DNA of 52,529 nt. Source: Planctomycetaceae bacterium (lineage in GTDB: Bacteria > Planctomycetota > Phycisphaerae > Phycisphaerales > SM1A02). The stretch is taken from the NCBI GenBank assembly GCA_947490615.1, contig CANLHK010000015.1, forward strand, positions 1 through 52,529, read 5' to 3'. The notes under the pieces are model-generated. The model was not told where the DNA came from. It did not search any database and was given only the letters and a program-made list of their open reading frames with translations. Shown here piece after piece: positions 1 through 8,053 of the stretch. A program made the position numbers and the translations under genes. Each line of letters starts with the position of its first letter. Within the stretch, counting starts at the first letter, position 1.

Positions 1-621
1 GCGCGGGCGGATCGCGATCATTGCGCTGGTCACTTCCGGCGGCGGCCAGAAGCAGCCCGACGAAAGCACGGCGACTTGCTCGACCTCGGCGAACGCTTGC
101 ACGATGATCGTGAGCGGCCCGTACTCGCCGCCGCCGGCCGACGCGCGCAGTCGATCGCCGACCTCGCGCTGGATGGTGACGAACTGCCCTTGGCATTGCG
201 CGGTCGTCGCGCAAATCGCAATGACGGGACTCGCTGCTTGGTAAGGAAGATTGGCCACGAGTGTGAAGGGTCGACCAGCGAGTCGCGTGAGCGCTTCGGC
301 ATTGAGCGCGCGCTTCCCGTCAAGGCAATCACCTTCAATGAGCGTGAAGCGGGGATTGGCCGCAAAGTGTTCGCGCAGGTGCGCCGACAGATCGCGGTCG
401 AGTTCGATGGCGAGAAGTTCCGCACCGCGCGCGAGAATCTCCTCGCTCATCGTGCCAGTGCCAGGCCCAATCTCAACGACCAGTGAGTCCGCGCCGATGC
501 CGCTCGCGTCCACCAAGCGACGCAGCAGATTGTGATCAACGAGAAAGTTCTGTCCAAAGCGATGCTTCGGGGAGAGTCCGCGTGCCGTGAGAATCGCGCG
601 GATGTCCGTCAGGGTCTGCAT
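1..621 (-). CDS. rsmA: 16S rRNA adenine dimethyltransferase RsmA (partial, 3' end outside window)
   Basis: Reading the minus strand from the ATG at 621 gives an open frame of 207 codons running off the left edge. Family members are about 270 residues, so roughly three quarters is present. The N-terminus contains KHRFGQNFLVD, then the SAM-binding VVEIGPGTGTM loop, the acidic IELDRD strand and the catalytic NLPYQ motif (N-L-P-Y is diagnostic of the KsgA/Dim1 family). The enzyme dimethylates two adjacent adenines in helix 45 of 16S rRNA during small-subunit maturation. A TAGGCT hexamer at 631-636 ends 9 nt before the start, which suggests a leaderless or near-leaderless transcript. Confidence 0.95.
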   Translation of the reverse strand, partial: MQTLTDIRAILTARGLSPKHRFGQNFLVDHNLLRRLVDASGIGADSLVVEIGPGTGTMSEEILARGAELLAIELDRDLSAHLREHFAANPRFTLIEGDCLDGKRALNAEALTRLAGRPFTLVANLPYQAASPVIAICATTAQCQGQFVTIQREVGDRLRASAGGGEYGPLTIIVQAFAEVEQVAVLSSGCFWPPPEVTSAMIAIRPR

Positions 622-690
622 CGCTGCGAGAGCCTACGGGAAAGCACGCGGGAAAGTGCGGAGCGGTGGCGCAGTCACCGGTGCGCTGCG

Positions 691-2664
691 TTAGCTCCAT
701 GCGTTCAACAGCAACGCGAGGTCCGACGCATCGACGGCGCCACTGCCGTTGATGTCGCCCGTGCCCGATCCGCCCCAGTTGTTGAGGAGCAGCGCGAGAT
801 CGCTCGCGTTCACCAGACCATCGCTGTTGAGGTCCGCAGGATTGGCCGCCGAAAGCGCGATCACGGCGCTGTCCATCGCCACAGGTGCGCTCTTGCCCGT
901 GGCGGCCCACGCGTTGTAGGCGGTGAGGCCCGTGTCGTTGGTCGTGTTGGTGTCGCGCAGGAACTCGATGTACTCGCGCGAAGTCGTCTGGTAGTAGAGC
1001 GTCACCGTCGCGCTGACAGCGCCAGCGGGGATGTCAAAGAGCGTCTCGTCCCAGTGCTGACCGTCGGCGTAGCTGTAACCCACAGGTGCAGCGCCGATCG
1101 CTTGGTAGGCGGCGTTGGTGAAGCCGCGCGGTGGGATGCGATTGTCGGCGTAGAACTTGTTTGCTAACGCCAGATGGAAACTCGGCCCAGCGGGAAGTCC
1201 CGTGACCTTGGCGATGGCTTGGGTGATCCCTGCCTTCGCTTGGTAGACCTTGGTGTCCGCGGTCACGAGGCTCGCCGTGCTGCTGTCGTAGGCGCCGCGC
1301 TCGGCGATGACCTTGTTCGCGGCGTTCGTGAACTTCACATTGAGCCAGAGTCGACGACCTTCGGGATAGCCCGTCGGCAACTTGTGTCCGCTCTCGTTGG
1401 TCACGCGCACTTTGACGCTCGAACCCAACTGCGTGAGCGTCATGTCCGAGCCGTTTTGCAGCATCGAAATGACGCGCGCGCTGGCCTGGTCAATCGCGGG
1501 CTGCGTGAGTCCGATCGAGTCTGCATCGTCAGGCAGCATGCCGTTGCGCACGGCTTGCACGACCCAAGTGTTGGCGCCCGCGAAGGAATGTTGCGGCATG
1601 TCGGTGCGCTCGAACCATGGCTCGCCAAACTCATAGAAGCGACAACCGCCCGCGATGACCTTGGGCATGTGGCAGTCCTGGCAACTCGACACCACGCCGT
1701 CCGCGTCGTTGCCGCCGAAGCGATGATCCGCGTAGGCGACGCCGTTCACGAAGTCGCTGTTGGCCCACTCGCTGTAGGTGCGCTGCTCAGGAAACATCTC
1801 CTGCGGATTCTGGGTTGGATGCGGCGCGCCGAGCGCGTTGAGCGCGTACTCGCCCGTCTTGCCAGTCTTGGCGGTCTTGGAGAAGAGCGGATTCGAAACA
1901 TCGTGGCAGGTGCCGCAGAACTCACTCATGCGGTGAAACGGCGAAGTGATGAGCCGCGCTTCGAAGCCGTGGAGATTCTGTGGAACATCATCAAACGGTC
2001 CACGGCGCACCGACACGGGATCGACGACATAGCGCGCGTTGCCGTTGCCCGTGGGAAGTTGACCGCTGGCGACGAGCGCACTGATGATCGGTGTGTCGGG
2101 ATTCGCAGGATCGCCTGGATACGCGATGGCGCTGTTGGCGCCGAGTTGCGGATTCACCACGCGATGGCAGAAGTTGCAGTTCACGCCTTCGAGGTCTTCA
2201 CCGACGAGGTCCGCGGGATTGCCGTTGGTCGAATGTCCGCCGAGCCAGCCGCCAGGGGAGTGACAGCGAATGCAGGTCTCGCCGCCGATGTTCGCGTCTT
2301 GGTTGGCGATGCTGACGGCGGCGTGCCAGATGGGATCGCGTGCGGCTTGCGCCATCATCGTCGTGGCCCAAGTGTCGTAGGGAGCAACTTGGTCGCCGTA
2401 CCCCGAGTGGCAGTAGGTGCAACTCGTCGCAGTCTCCATCGGAGAGACAGCAGGATTGAGCGGATCAGGCTGCGTGCCGGGTTGCAGGAAGTCGGCACTC
2501 GTGGATGGCACCTTCACTTGTCCGCCGCCGCCGCGCGCGAGCACAGTCGCGACCGAACCAGTGGTGGCCAGCACTGCCAACGCCAAAAGCGTGCGGCGGG
2601 CGATGCGACCAGTGACAGGAAGCAGGCGACGAGTCGTGGTGGTGGGCATCGGTGTGAAACTCAT
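691..2664 (-). CDS. Secreted five-heme c-type cytochrome with C-terminal dockerin-like domain
   Basis: This 657-residue protein starts with a basic stretch and a hydrophobic segment (residues about 22-43), consistent with an export signal. Five CxxCH heme-attachment motifs lie near residues 82 (CTYCH), 131 (CIRCH), 163 (CNFCH), 250 (CGTCH) and 328 (CQDCH), so it should bind c-type haem outside the cytoplasm. Residues about 400-600 look beta-rich without haem motifs. The last 50 residues carry two dockerin/EF-hand-like repeats, DLNSDGLVNASD and DINGSGAVDASD, each followed by LALLLN-x-W. The start is ATG at 2664; a GTG lies immediately before it at 2667. Electron donor and acceptor cannot be told from sequence. 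A large opposite-strand frame over this gene is a shadow. Confidence 0.85.
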   Translation of the reverse strand: MSFTPMPTTTTRRLLPVTGRIARRTLLALAVLATTGSVATVLARGGGGQVKVPSTSADFLQPGTQPDPLNPAVSPMETATSCTYCHSGYGDQVAPYDTWATTMMAQAARDPIWHAAVSIANQDANIGGETCIRCHSPGGWLGGHSTNGNPADLVGEDLEGVNCNFCHRVVNPQLGANSAIAYPGDPANPDTPIISALVASGQLPTGNGNARYVVDPVSVRRGPFDDVPQNLHGFEARLITSPFHRMSEFCGTCHDVSNPLFSKTAKTGKTGEYALNALGAPHPTQNPQEMFPEQRTYSEWANSDFVNGVAYADHRFGGNDADGVVSSCQDCHMPKVIAGGCRFYEFGEPWFERTDMPQHSFAGANTWVVQAVRNGMLPDDADSIGLTQPAIDQASARVISMLQNGSDMTLTQLGSSVKVRVTNESGHKLPTGYPEGRRLWLNVKFTNAANKVIAERGAYDSSTASLVTADTKVYQAKAGITQAIAKVTGLPAGPSFHLALANKFYADNRIPPRGFTNAAYQAIGAAPVGYSYADGQHWDETLFDIPAGAVSATVTLYYQTTSREYIEFLRDTNTTNDTGLTAYNAWAATGKSAPVAMDSAVIALSAANPADLNSDGLVNASDLALLLNNWGGSGTGDINGSGAVDASDLALLLNAWS

Positions 2665-2959
2665 CACAATTCTCTTTCGCAGGAGAGGCGCGGGGCGGCG
2701 ACTCGCTTGCGACGCGGTTGTCCGGACCGAGGGACAGTCCGTCTGAGTCCGCAGGTTTGTAATCGGTCACTTCGGGCAGCAGGTTCGCGGGTCGGGGGCA
2801 ACCGTACCGAGATTCTCGAGGACTCGCGAGTTTGGGAGAGTAAGGACTCGAAGGCCGAGTCCGAAGGGGCTCGCAACTCTGCTCGAAAAGGTCTCGATGT
2901 AGAGACAGCGCCCTCTCGGGTTTGACGCGGTATCGGACGGCCTTGGTTACACTCGCGCC
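2665..2959. other. Intergenic region between divergent genes
   Basis: About 295 bp with no convincing gene. It holds a 7-bp inverted repeat GGACTCG/CGAGTCC (2844-2850 and 2856-2862, 5-nt loop), with a further direct copy of GGACTCG at 2820-2826, and a GGACAGTCC motif at 2732-2740. A TTGACG at 2922-2927 lies 20 nt from a TACACT hexamer at 2948-2953, which is longer than an ideal spacer. Confidence 0.5.
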
Positions 2960-3637
2960 ATGCCGAGGCCGTCGACTTTGCCGAGAATCACAGCCCTTTT
3001 AGCCGCGTTGACCTGCCTTGCGGGTTGCGCGGCCAGCGCAACAGGTCCCGCCTATGTGACCGTCGCGCGGGGGCGTTACGAAGCTGCGTTTGCAGCCGCT
3101 GCCCAAGCCGCTCGCAGCGAGGGATTGGTGCCCGAGATCGCTGATCGGCAATCGGGCACGATCGACACCGAGCCGCGCGCAGCAGGCTCAATCATGGAGC
3201 CGTGGACTTGGAGCGACCTCACCGAGGACGACCTCGCCGCAGGCACGCTCAGTGCCGAGCGTCGACGCGCGCACTTTGAATTCGTCCCCGTGGGCTTCAA
3301 GCCGATCGCGCCCGAAGGCTCCGCGCCGCTCGCGGGTCCTGTGTTGCCAGGTTCAGAGCGCGCGCGCGGCGCGGACCTTCCCTCCTCGACAGGCGAGTTG
3401 GAGCTGCGCGTGACCGTTTCGGTCGAGCGCAGGTTTCGTCCTGGCTACCAGAGTTCGCCGTACACCCGCGCGCTCGGTGGCTTCTCCCGTGATGCGATGG
3501 TGAACGACGCGGATGCGAAGCAAACTCCCGCGCCACGCGATCGCTCGACTTGGACACCCATCGCGCGTGATGAACGGTTGGAGCGCGTCTTGATCGCGCG
3601 CATTGCAGAACTCCTCACCCAATCCGTGGATCAATGA
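2960..3637 (+). CDS. Predicted lipoprotein of unknown function
   Basis: A 225-residue protein that I do not recognise. The N-terminus has a short basic region, a hydrophobic stretch and a lipobox LAGC with the modifiable Cys near residue 22, so it is probably a membrane-anchored lipoprotein. The mature part is soluble, mixed in composition and has no membrane segment. A TACACT hexamer (2948-2953) ends 6 nt before the ATG, suggesting a leaderless message. Its last 23 bases overlap the end of the convergent permease gene. Confidence 0.75.
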   Translation: MPRPSTLPRITALLAALTCLAGCAASATGPAYVTVARGRYEAAFAAAAQAARSEGLVPEIADRQSGTIDTEPRAAGSIMEPWTWSDLTEDDLAAGTLSAERRRAHFEFVPVGFKPIAPEGSAPLAGPVLPGSERARGADLPSSTGELELRVTVSVERRFRPGYQSSPYTRALGGFSRDAMVNDADAKQTPAPRDRSTWTPIARDERLERVLIARIAELLTQSVDQ

Positions 3638-4583
3638 AGCGGTAGAGCACATCGACCGCGAGATTGAAGACCACCATGAGCGTGGCGTAGACGAGCACGA
3701 CGCCCATCACCAGCGTGATGTCTTTTCCGAGCACGCCGTCGACGAAGTTCTGACCAATCCCAGGCACCGCAAAGACCTTCTCGACGACGAATGAACCAGT
3801 CAGCGCGACGGCCGTCGCGGGACCGAGATACGAGAGCACGGGAAGAAACGCGTTCTTGAGCGCGTGCTTGTAGGCGACTTTCCAGCGCGGAAGTCCCTTG
3901 GCGCGCGCCGTGCGAATGTGATCGGCGCCCATCTCTTCAATCATGCCGAAACGAATCAGGCGAGAGATGTAGGCCGCAAACGGAAGCGAGAGCGTGAGGG
4001 CGGGCAGCGCGATGTAGCGCAAGCCGCCCCATCCTCCAACGGGAAACGCTCCGAGCTTCACCGCAAACAGCATGAGAATCGCACTGCCGATCACGAAGCT
4101 CGGCAAACTGATGCCGATGATGGCTAAGACTTGCGTCAGCGCATCGAGCGGCGAACCAGGTCGCAGTCCTCCGACGACTCCCGCTGTGATGCCGATCAGG
4201 ACGGCGAGGATCATCGCGGAGAGTCCGAGCGTCATCGACACTGGCAAGCCTGTCGCGATGATTTCGTTCACACTCCAGTCGGGCTGCTTGAGCGATGGCC
4301 CGAGGTCAAACGGACGATCGTGCCAACCCAGCGCCCACGAGACGCCCGACGCTTTGCCGAGATAGTCAAAGTAGAACCCGACGGGATCGTCGAGCTTGTA
4401 CTGCTTCTTCATCGCCTCAACGATCTCGGCGGGAGGTCGGCGGCCTTCGGGATTTTCCAGCGGGTTTCCAGGCACGCTCCACGCAAGCATGAAGGTCAGC
4501 GTGTAGACCGCCATCACGATGAAGGGGAGCTGCAGCAAGCGCCGCGCGATGAGGCTCGCGACTGAGTTGGGCGCCGCATTCAT
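3615..4583 (-). CDS. Peptide/nickel-type ABC transporter permease (DppB/OppB family)
   Basis: A 322-residue inner-membrane protein with an N-terminal transmembrane helix followed by a short external region and about five more helices, as in the DppB/OppB family and of normal length. The cytoplasmic loop has an EAA-type coupling motif (IRTARAKGLPRWKVAYKHAL) that would contact an ATPase. It ends with the family-typical FIDPRIG. Its ATG overlaps the stop of the upstream substrate-binding protein gene by 4 bp (ATGA), so the two are translationally coupled. No second permease (DppC) or ATPase gene follows; the next gene is convergent and overlaps this one by 23 bp. The partners must be encoded elsewhere or be absent. 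Confidence 0.93.
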   Translation of the reverse strand: MNAAPNSVASLIARRLLQLPFIVMAVYTLTFMLAWSVPGNPLENPEGRRPPAEIVEAMKKQYKLDDPVGFYFDYLGKASGVSWALGWHDRPFDLGPSLKQPDWSVNEIIATGLPVSMTLGLSAMILAVLIGITAGVVGGLRPGSPLDALTQVLAIIGISLPSFVIGSAILMLFAVKLGAFPVGGWGGLRYIALPALTLSLPFAAYISRLIRFGMIEEMGADHIRTARAKGLPRWKVAYKHALKNAFLPVLSYLGPATAVALTGSFVVEKVFAVPGIGQNFVDGVLGKDITLVMGVVLVYATLMVVFNLAVDVLYRFIDPRIG

Positions 4584-6436
4584 GGCTTCACGCCTCGTCG
4601 TCTCAGCGCTGAGATGTCCTGCTCAAGCCGCGGATGCTCACCGATGCCGCGCAAACGCGACGGGTCGTACATGTAGACGGTTACATAGTTACACAGCGGA
4701 ATCAGCGGCATTTCTTCGGTGAAGAGCCAGCGTTCCACCTCGGCGAGTTTCGCGAGGCGCACGGTCGGATCGGTCTCTGCCCGCGCGGCATCGAGCCTCG
4801 CGTCATACGCGGCGTTGGAGTAGCCACGGTCGTTGTTGCCATCGCCCGTGCGTTGCAGTTCGAGCCAAGTCGTCGGATCGCCGTAGTCGCCGTACCAACC
4901 ACCGCGCGCGATCATGAAGTACCCCTTCTTGAGGTCTTCCTTGTAGAGCTTCGAATCTTTGCCGCGGCACTCCGCATCGACACGAAGTTCGCGCTTCCAC
5001 ATGTCGCGCATGGCCAGCGCGAGGTTCTGGTAGCGAGGGCTCGCCGTCGAATAGAGGATGTCGACCGTGGGAAAGCGCGCGCCCGACGCATCTTCGACGA
5101 TGCCATCGCCATCACGGTCGACAAAGCCAGCCGCGGCAAGTTCGTCGCGCGCGCGCGCGGTGTCGAAGCCCAAGCCCGTCACCACGGGATAGTCGGGAAT
5201 CGAGCCAGGCGGCACCAGCGTGCTCGCAACGCGCTCACCCAATCGCGTGACGCGCTCGATGAGCTCGTCCTTGTTCACGGCAAGCGCAAACGCGCGGCGC
5301 ACGCGCGCGTCATGAAACGGATTGGGCTTGCCGCCCGCGAGCGTGGGGCGACAGTTGAAGCTGAAGAAGTCGGTCCCGAAGGCGTCAAAGGCGCGGACAT
5401 CGCGGCGCTCACCAGGACCGGGCACAGGAAGTTGCGCGACGATTTCGTCGCTGAGTTCACCGCGCGCGAGTCCTGCGTTCATCTCTTCTGAGAAGCGCGC
5501 GAGGTAGGCCTTCCGTTGCGCGAGCATCTCCGTCTTGTATTCAGGCCCAAGATCGGTGAGCCAGTCGGCGGCACCCGACTGAAAGCTCAGCACGCCCGTG
5601 TTGGGGTTCTCAATCGTGCGGCACTCGACCGTCTTGGCCAACACACCTGCGCGATCCCAGTAATAGGGATTGGCCTCGAGACGCATGTCGCGCTTGTAGC
5701 GCCACACGGTTGGGACATAGGCACCGTTGGTGACGATCTTGCCTGGCTTGGTCCAGTCGTGACGCTGCACGATTCGAGCCGTTGTCGGATCGATGGTCAC
5801 GAACTGTTCGACGGTGGGTGGATGCACGGGCGCGAAGCAGGGGAATGCACAGAGATCAAGAAAATAGGCCAGCGGCACATCGAGATGCACGATGAGCGTG
5901 TGCGCATCGGGTGTTTCAATGCCCACGGTCGTGGCGAAGTCGCTCGCAGTGGTACGCCAGAGTTCCTGCGCGTCCTTGGGTCGCGTCACGAACTGCTTGA
6001 GCGCCTCTGTGCGACGGTCGTAAAAACCGCGCGCACCGCGGATCGAGAAGTAGAGCGCCGAGTAGTCGGCCGCGGTGTCGGGAAGAATCGCGCGTCGCCA
6101 CGCGTAGGTAAAGTCGCTGCTCGTCACGCTGTCGCCGTTACTCCAACGCGCATCGTGACGCAGGTGAAAGGTGTAGGTCTTCGCGTCAGGCGAAACTTCC
6201 CAACGCTCGGCAACGCCAGGAACGATGGCGCAGTCGCTCGCGCGAAGGTTCACCAGCGTTTCATAGATGACCCGCGCGCGGCGAAGCTCGTGTTGGTAGC
6301 TCATCCGCTGCGGATCAAGCGTGTAGCAATCGGAGCGCTCGATGAGTACGAGGTCGGCGGGCGGCAGGGGTGCGTCAAGCGAGATCGACGCCAAGAGCGC
6401 GAGGATCAACAGGAGCACTGGAGCGAGAACGCGCAC
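4580..6436 (-). CDS. ABC transporter substrate-binding protein, family 5 (OppA/DppA-like)
   Basis: A 618-residue extracytoplasmic solute-binding protein starting at GTG 6436. A hydrophobic N-terminal segment (residues about 3-20) could be an uncleaved anchor or signal; I see no lipobox. The family pattern is clear: YTLDPQRMSYQHELRRARV early on, a VAERWEVSPDAKTYTFHLR segment, and a late YGDYGDPTTWLE stretch. Family members bind oligopeptides or similar solutes for import. A DRDGDGIVEDASG insertion resembles a calcium-binding loop. It is coupled to the DppB-like permease by a 4-bp overlap. TATCCT at 6443-6448 ends 6 nt before the GTG, so it may have its own leaderless promoter. Confidence 0.92.
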   Translation of the reverse strand: MRVLAPVLLLILALLASISLDAPLPPADLVLIERSDCYTLDPQRMSYQHELRRARVIYETLVNLRASDCAIVPGVAERWEVSPDAKTYTFHLRHDARWSNGDSVTSSDFTYAWRRAILPDTAADYSALYFSIRGARGFYDRRTEALKQFVTRPKDAQELWRTTASDFATTVGIETPDAHTLIVHLDVPLAYFLDLCAFPCFAPVHPPTVEQFVTIDPTTARIVQRHDWTKPGKIVTNGAYVPTVWRYKRDMRLEANPYYWDRAGVLAKTVECRTIENPNTGVLSFQSGAADWLTDLGPEYKTEMLAQRKAYLARFSEEMNAGLARGELSDEIVAQLPVPGPGERRDVRAFDAFGTDFFSFNCRPTLAGGKPNPFHDARVRRAFALAVNKDELIERVTRLGERVASTLVPPGSIPDYPVVTGLGFDTARARDELAAAGFVDRDGDGIVEDASGARFPTVDILYSTASPRYQNLALAMRDMWKRELRVDAECRGKDSKLYKEDLKKGYFMIARGGWYGDYGDPTTWLELQRTGDGNNDRGYSNAAYDARLDAARAETDPTVRLAKLAEVERWLFTEEMPLIPLCNYVTVYMYDPSRLRGIGEHPRLEQDISALRRRGVKP

Positions 6437-6485
6437 CGACGGAGGATAGTCGGATCAGGAGAGCACGCGCTGCGTCGCGGCGCGG

Positions 6486-6537
6486 CTCAAGTTCGTCGCT
6501 CAAGCTCTTCGCTCAAGCTCGTCGCTCAAGCTCGTCG
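6486..6537. repeat. Tandem repeat, four copies of a 13-bp unit
   Basis: Four head-to-tail copies of CTCAAGCTCGTCG (units start at 6486, 6499, 6512 and 6525). Units 3 and 4 are identical, and units 1 and 2 differ by one base each. The array lies just after the stop of the upstream minus-strand gene and before the start of the OppA-like gene. Confidence 0.9.
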
Positions 6538-6538
6538 T

Positions 6539-7606
6539 TCACGCCTTGTACGGCGCAGCGGCGATGATGTCCGACCAGCGCTTGCTCTCGGCTTCAAACT
6601 TCGCCTTCTCCTTCGCCTCCCACGCTGGGGTCAGCACGCGCTGATCGGCGTCGGGCTTGGCGGAGGTGTAGGCGGCAGGGCGCTCGGCGCGATCGATGAG
6701 TCGCAAGAGCACTTCGCAGGAGTTCATCGTGCTGCCGTAACTCGCGGAGAGTCCCGCCGCCGCATGCGCGGAGGACCACTGTGTATTGGCAGCGCTCACG
6801 AGATCGGTGAGTGCCGCGGCGAGGGTCTTGGCGACCGCGGCGCGTTCCGTCTGCGGCATCTCGAGGAGGTCGTTGCGGACTCCAACAAGGACGCGTTGGA
6901 CGGCCTGAACGCGTGGATCAGCGGTGCTGCCCGAGCGGATCGACTTGGCAAGAAGCGCGATGGCGTCGATGAGGTTCTTTCGCACCGCGCGGGCGTTTTC
7001 GGCGGGCAAATCCTTGCGATGCGCTGCGGAGGCGATCGCTGCAAACTTCTGCTGAAGCGCGAGCACATCGGTCTCGCCCGTCGTCGCATCCTTGAGCTTG
7101 CGGGTGATCGTCTCGTAGTAGCCATTGCTGGCGTCGAGATCCTCAAAGGCGTCGGCAACAAGGCTCGCCGCGGCGATGCGCTTTCCCGCATCCGACTCGG
7201 AAGCGGGAACGGTGCGCTCGACGACAAGGTCGAGGCCTTCAGGGGTTCGCGTAAAGCGAAGCACTTGCATCGCGTGGATCGAGCGACGCAGATCGCGGCT
7301 CTTCACGGTTCCAGCGAGGTCTGCGATCAACGCTTGCGCGTAGGCCTTTCGGAAGGTTGGCGTGGCCGCGGGGTCGCGCGCGGCTGAGACCAGCGCCCAG
7401 CGCGACTCTTCGACTTCGGCGGCGACCGTGCTGTTCTTGATGGCGTCGGTGTGCTTGGAGAGGAACTCGCCAAGGGTGGCCTTCTGCGCCGCCGAGAGCG
7501 GGGTGGTGGCACTGACAATGGCCCGATCGAGCGACGATTGCGCCACCGCGGAGGTTCCGACACTGGCAGAGAGGAGGAGGGCGGCGAGCAGGATTCGCGG
7601 GATCAT
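6539..7606 (-). CDS. Secreted helical protein of unknown function
   Basis: A 355-residue protein with a good Sec signal peptide (hydrophobic LLAALLLSASVGTSAVAQ, cleavage likely after AVAQ). The mature protein is Ala/Glu/Lys/Arg-rich and predicted almost entirely helical, with no catalytic motif I recognise; a helical-repeat scaffold is possible. It is the first gene of a same-strand group with the OppA-like and DppB-like genes, separated from them by about 100 bp containing a 13-bp tandem repeat. A strong promoter with an overlapping palindrome lies about 135 bp upstream. Confidence 0.75.
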   Translation of the reverse strand: MIPRILLAALLLSASVGTSAVAQSSLDRAIVSATTPLSAAQKATLGEFLSKHTDAIKNSTVAAEVEESRWALVSAARDPAATPTFRKAYAQALIADLAGTVKSRDLRRSIHAMQVLRFTRTPEGLDLVVERTVPASESDAGKRIAAASLVADAFEDLDASNGYYETITRKLKDATTGETDVLALQQKFAAIASAAHRKDLPAENARAVRKNLIDAIALLAKSIRSGSTADPRVQAVQRVLVGVRNDLLEMPQTERAAVAKTLAAALTDLVSAANTQWSSAHAAAGLSASYGSTMNSCEVLLRLIDRAERPAAYTSAKPDADQRVLTPAWEAKEKAKFEAESKRWSDIIAAAPYKA

Positions 7607-8053
7607 GGCTGTTCTCGATCGGCGAAGCAGGCTGCTTCCCGGTTCAGGGGCATTGGTCAGGCGACCGTGGCGCGGTCACGCCGTCGCATCTAGGACGCCG
7701 ACGGCGCCGCGGATGCCCGAGCCAGTCGGGGACTGTCAGGGCGTTGGACGCTAATCCAACGAGGCCAGACTGTCAACGAACTGCCCGTTGCAGCGTGGCG
7801 TTGGGCTGTCCGCGCAGACGCCGTGGCTGTTGCGGTTGGCGGTCGAGATCACCGAGAACCGCAGGGTCCGCGCCGCAAATCTGCGGCAAGGTCTGCGGCA
7901 AGGTCTGCCCTGCGCACCTTCCCGCTCCCGCGCGCTCCAGACCGTCCCAATCGGCCTCAACTGCACTCAGGTCGTCCTTCCTACCGTCTCTGCCTCTTCC
8001 AACCCCGACTCGTGTTCGTCCGATGGGTCATACCGAGCCGATGAAGGAGCCTC
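7607..8053. other. Divergent intergenic region
   Basis: About 450 bp between a minus-strand gene starting at 7606 and a plus-strand gene at 8054. The frames in it look non-coding. It contains the minus-strand promoter and palindrome described separately, and a short direct repeat of CTGCGGCAAGGT units around 7880-7910. No clear promoter for the plus-strand gene was seen. Confidence 0.5.
7742..7776 (-). promoter_or_regulatory. Sigma-70-type promoter with overlapping palindromic operator
   Basis: On the minus strand a perfect TTGACA (plus 7771-7776) is followed by a 17-nt spacer and TAGCGT (plus 7748-7753). The inverted repeat CGTTGGA-N6-TCCAACG (7742-7748 and 7755-7761) is centred on the -10 element, so a bound dimer would block RNA polymerase. 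It would drive the gene starting at 7606 with a leader of about 135 nt. Confidence 0.65.

Noticed and set aside
1174-2925. Plus-strand open frame of 583 codons over the cytochrome gene
   Set aside because: It is antisense to a protein with five CxxCH motifs, has skewed Arg/His/Ala composition and no recognisable domain: a GC-rich shadow frame.
5516-7387. Plus-strand open frame of 623 codons over the OppA-like and unknown secreted genes
   Set aside because: It spans two real genes on the opposite strand, with Arg-rich composition and no motif.
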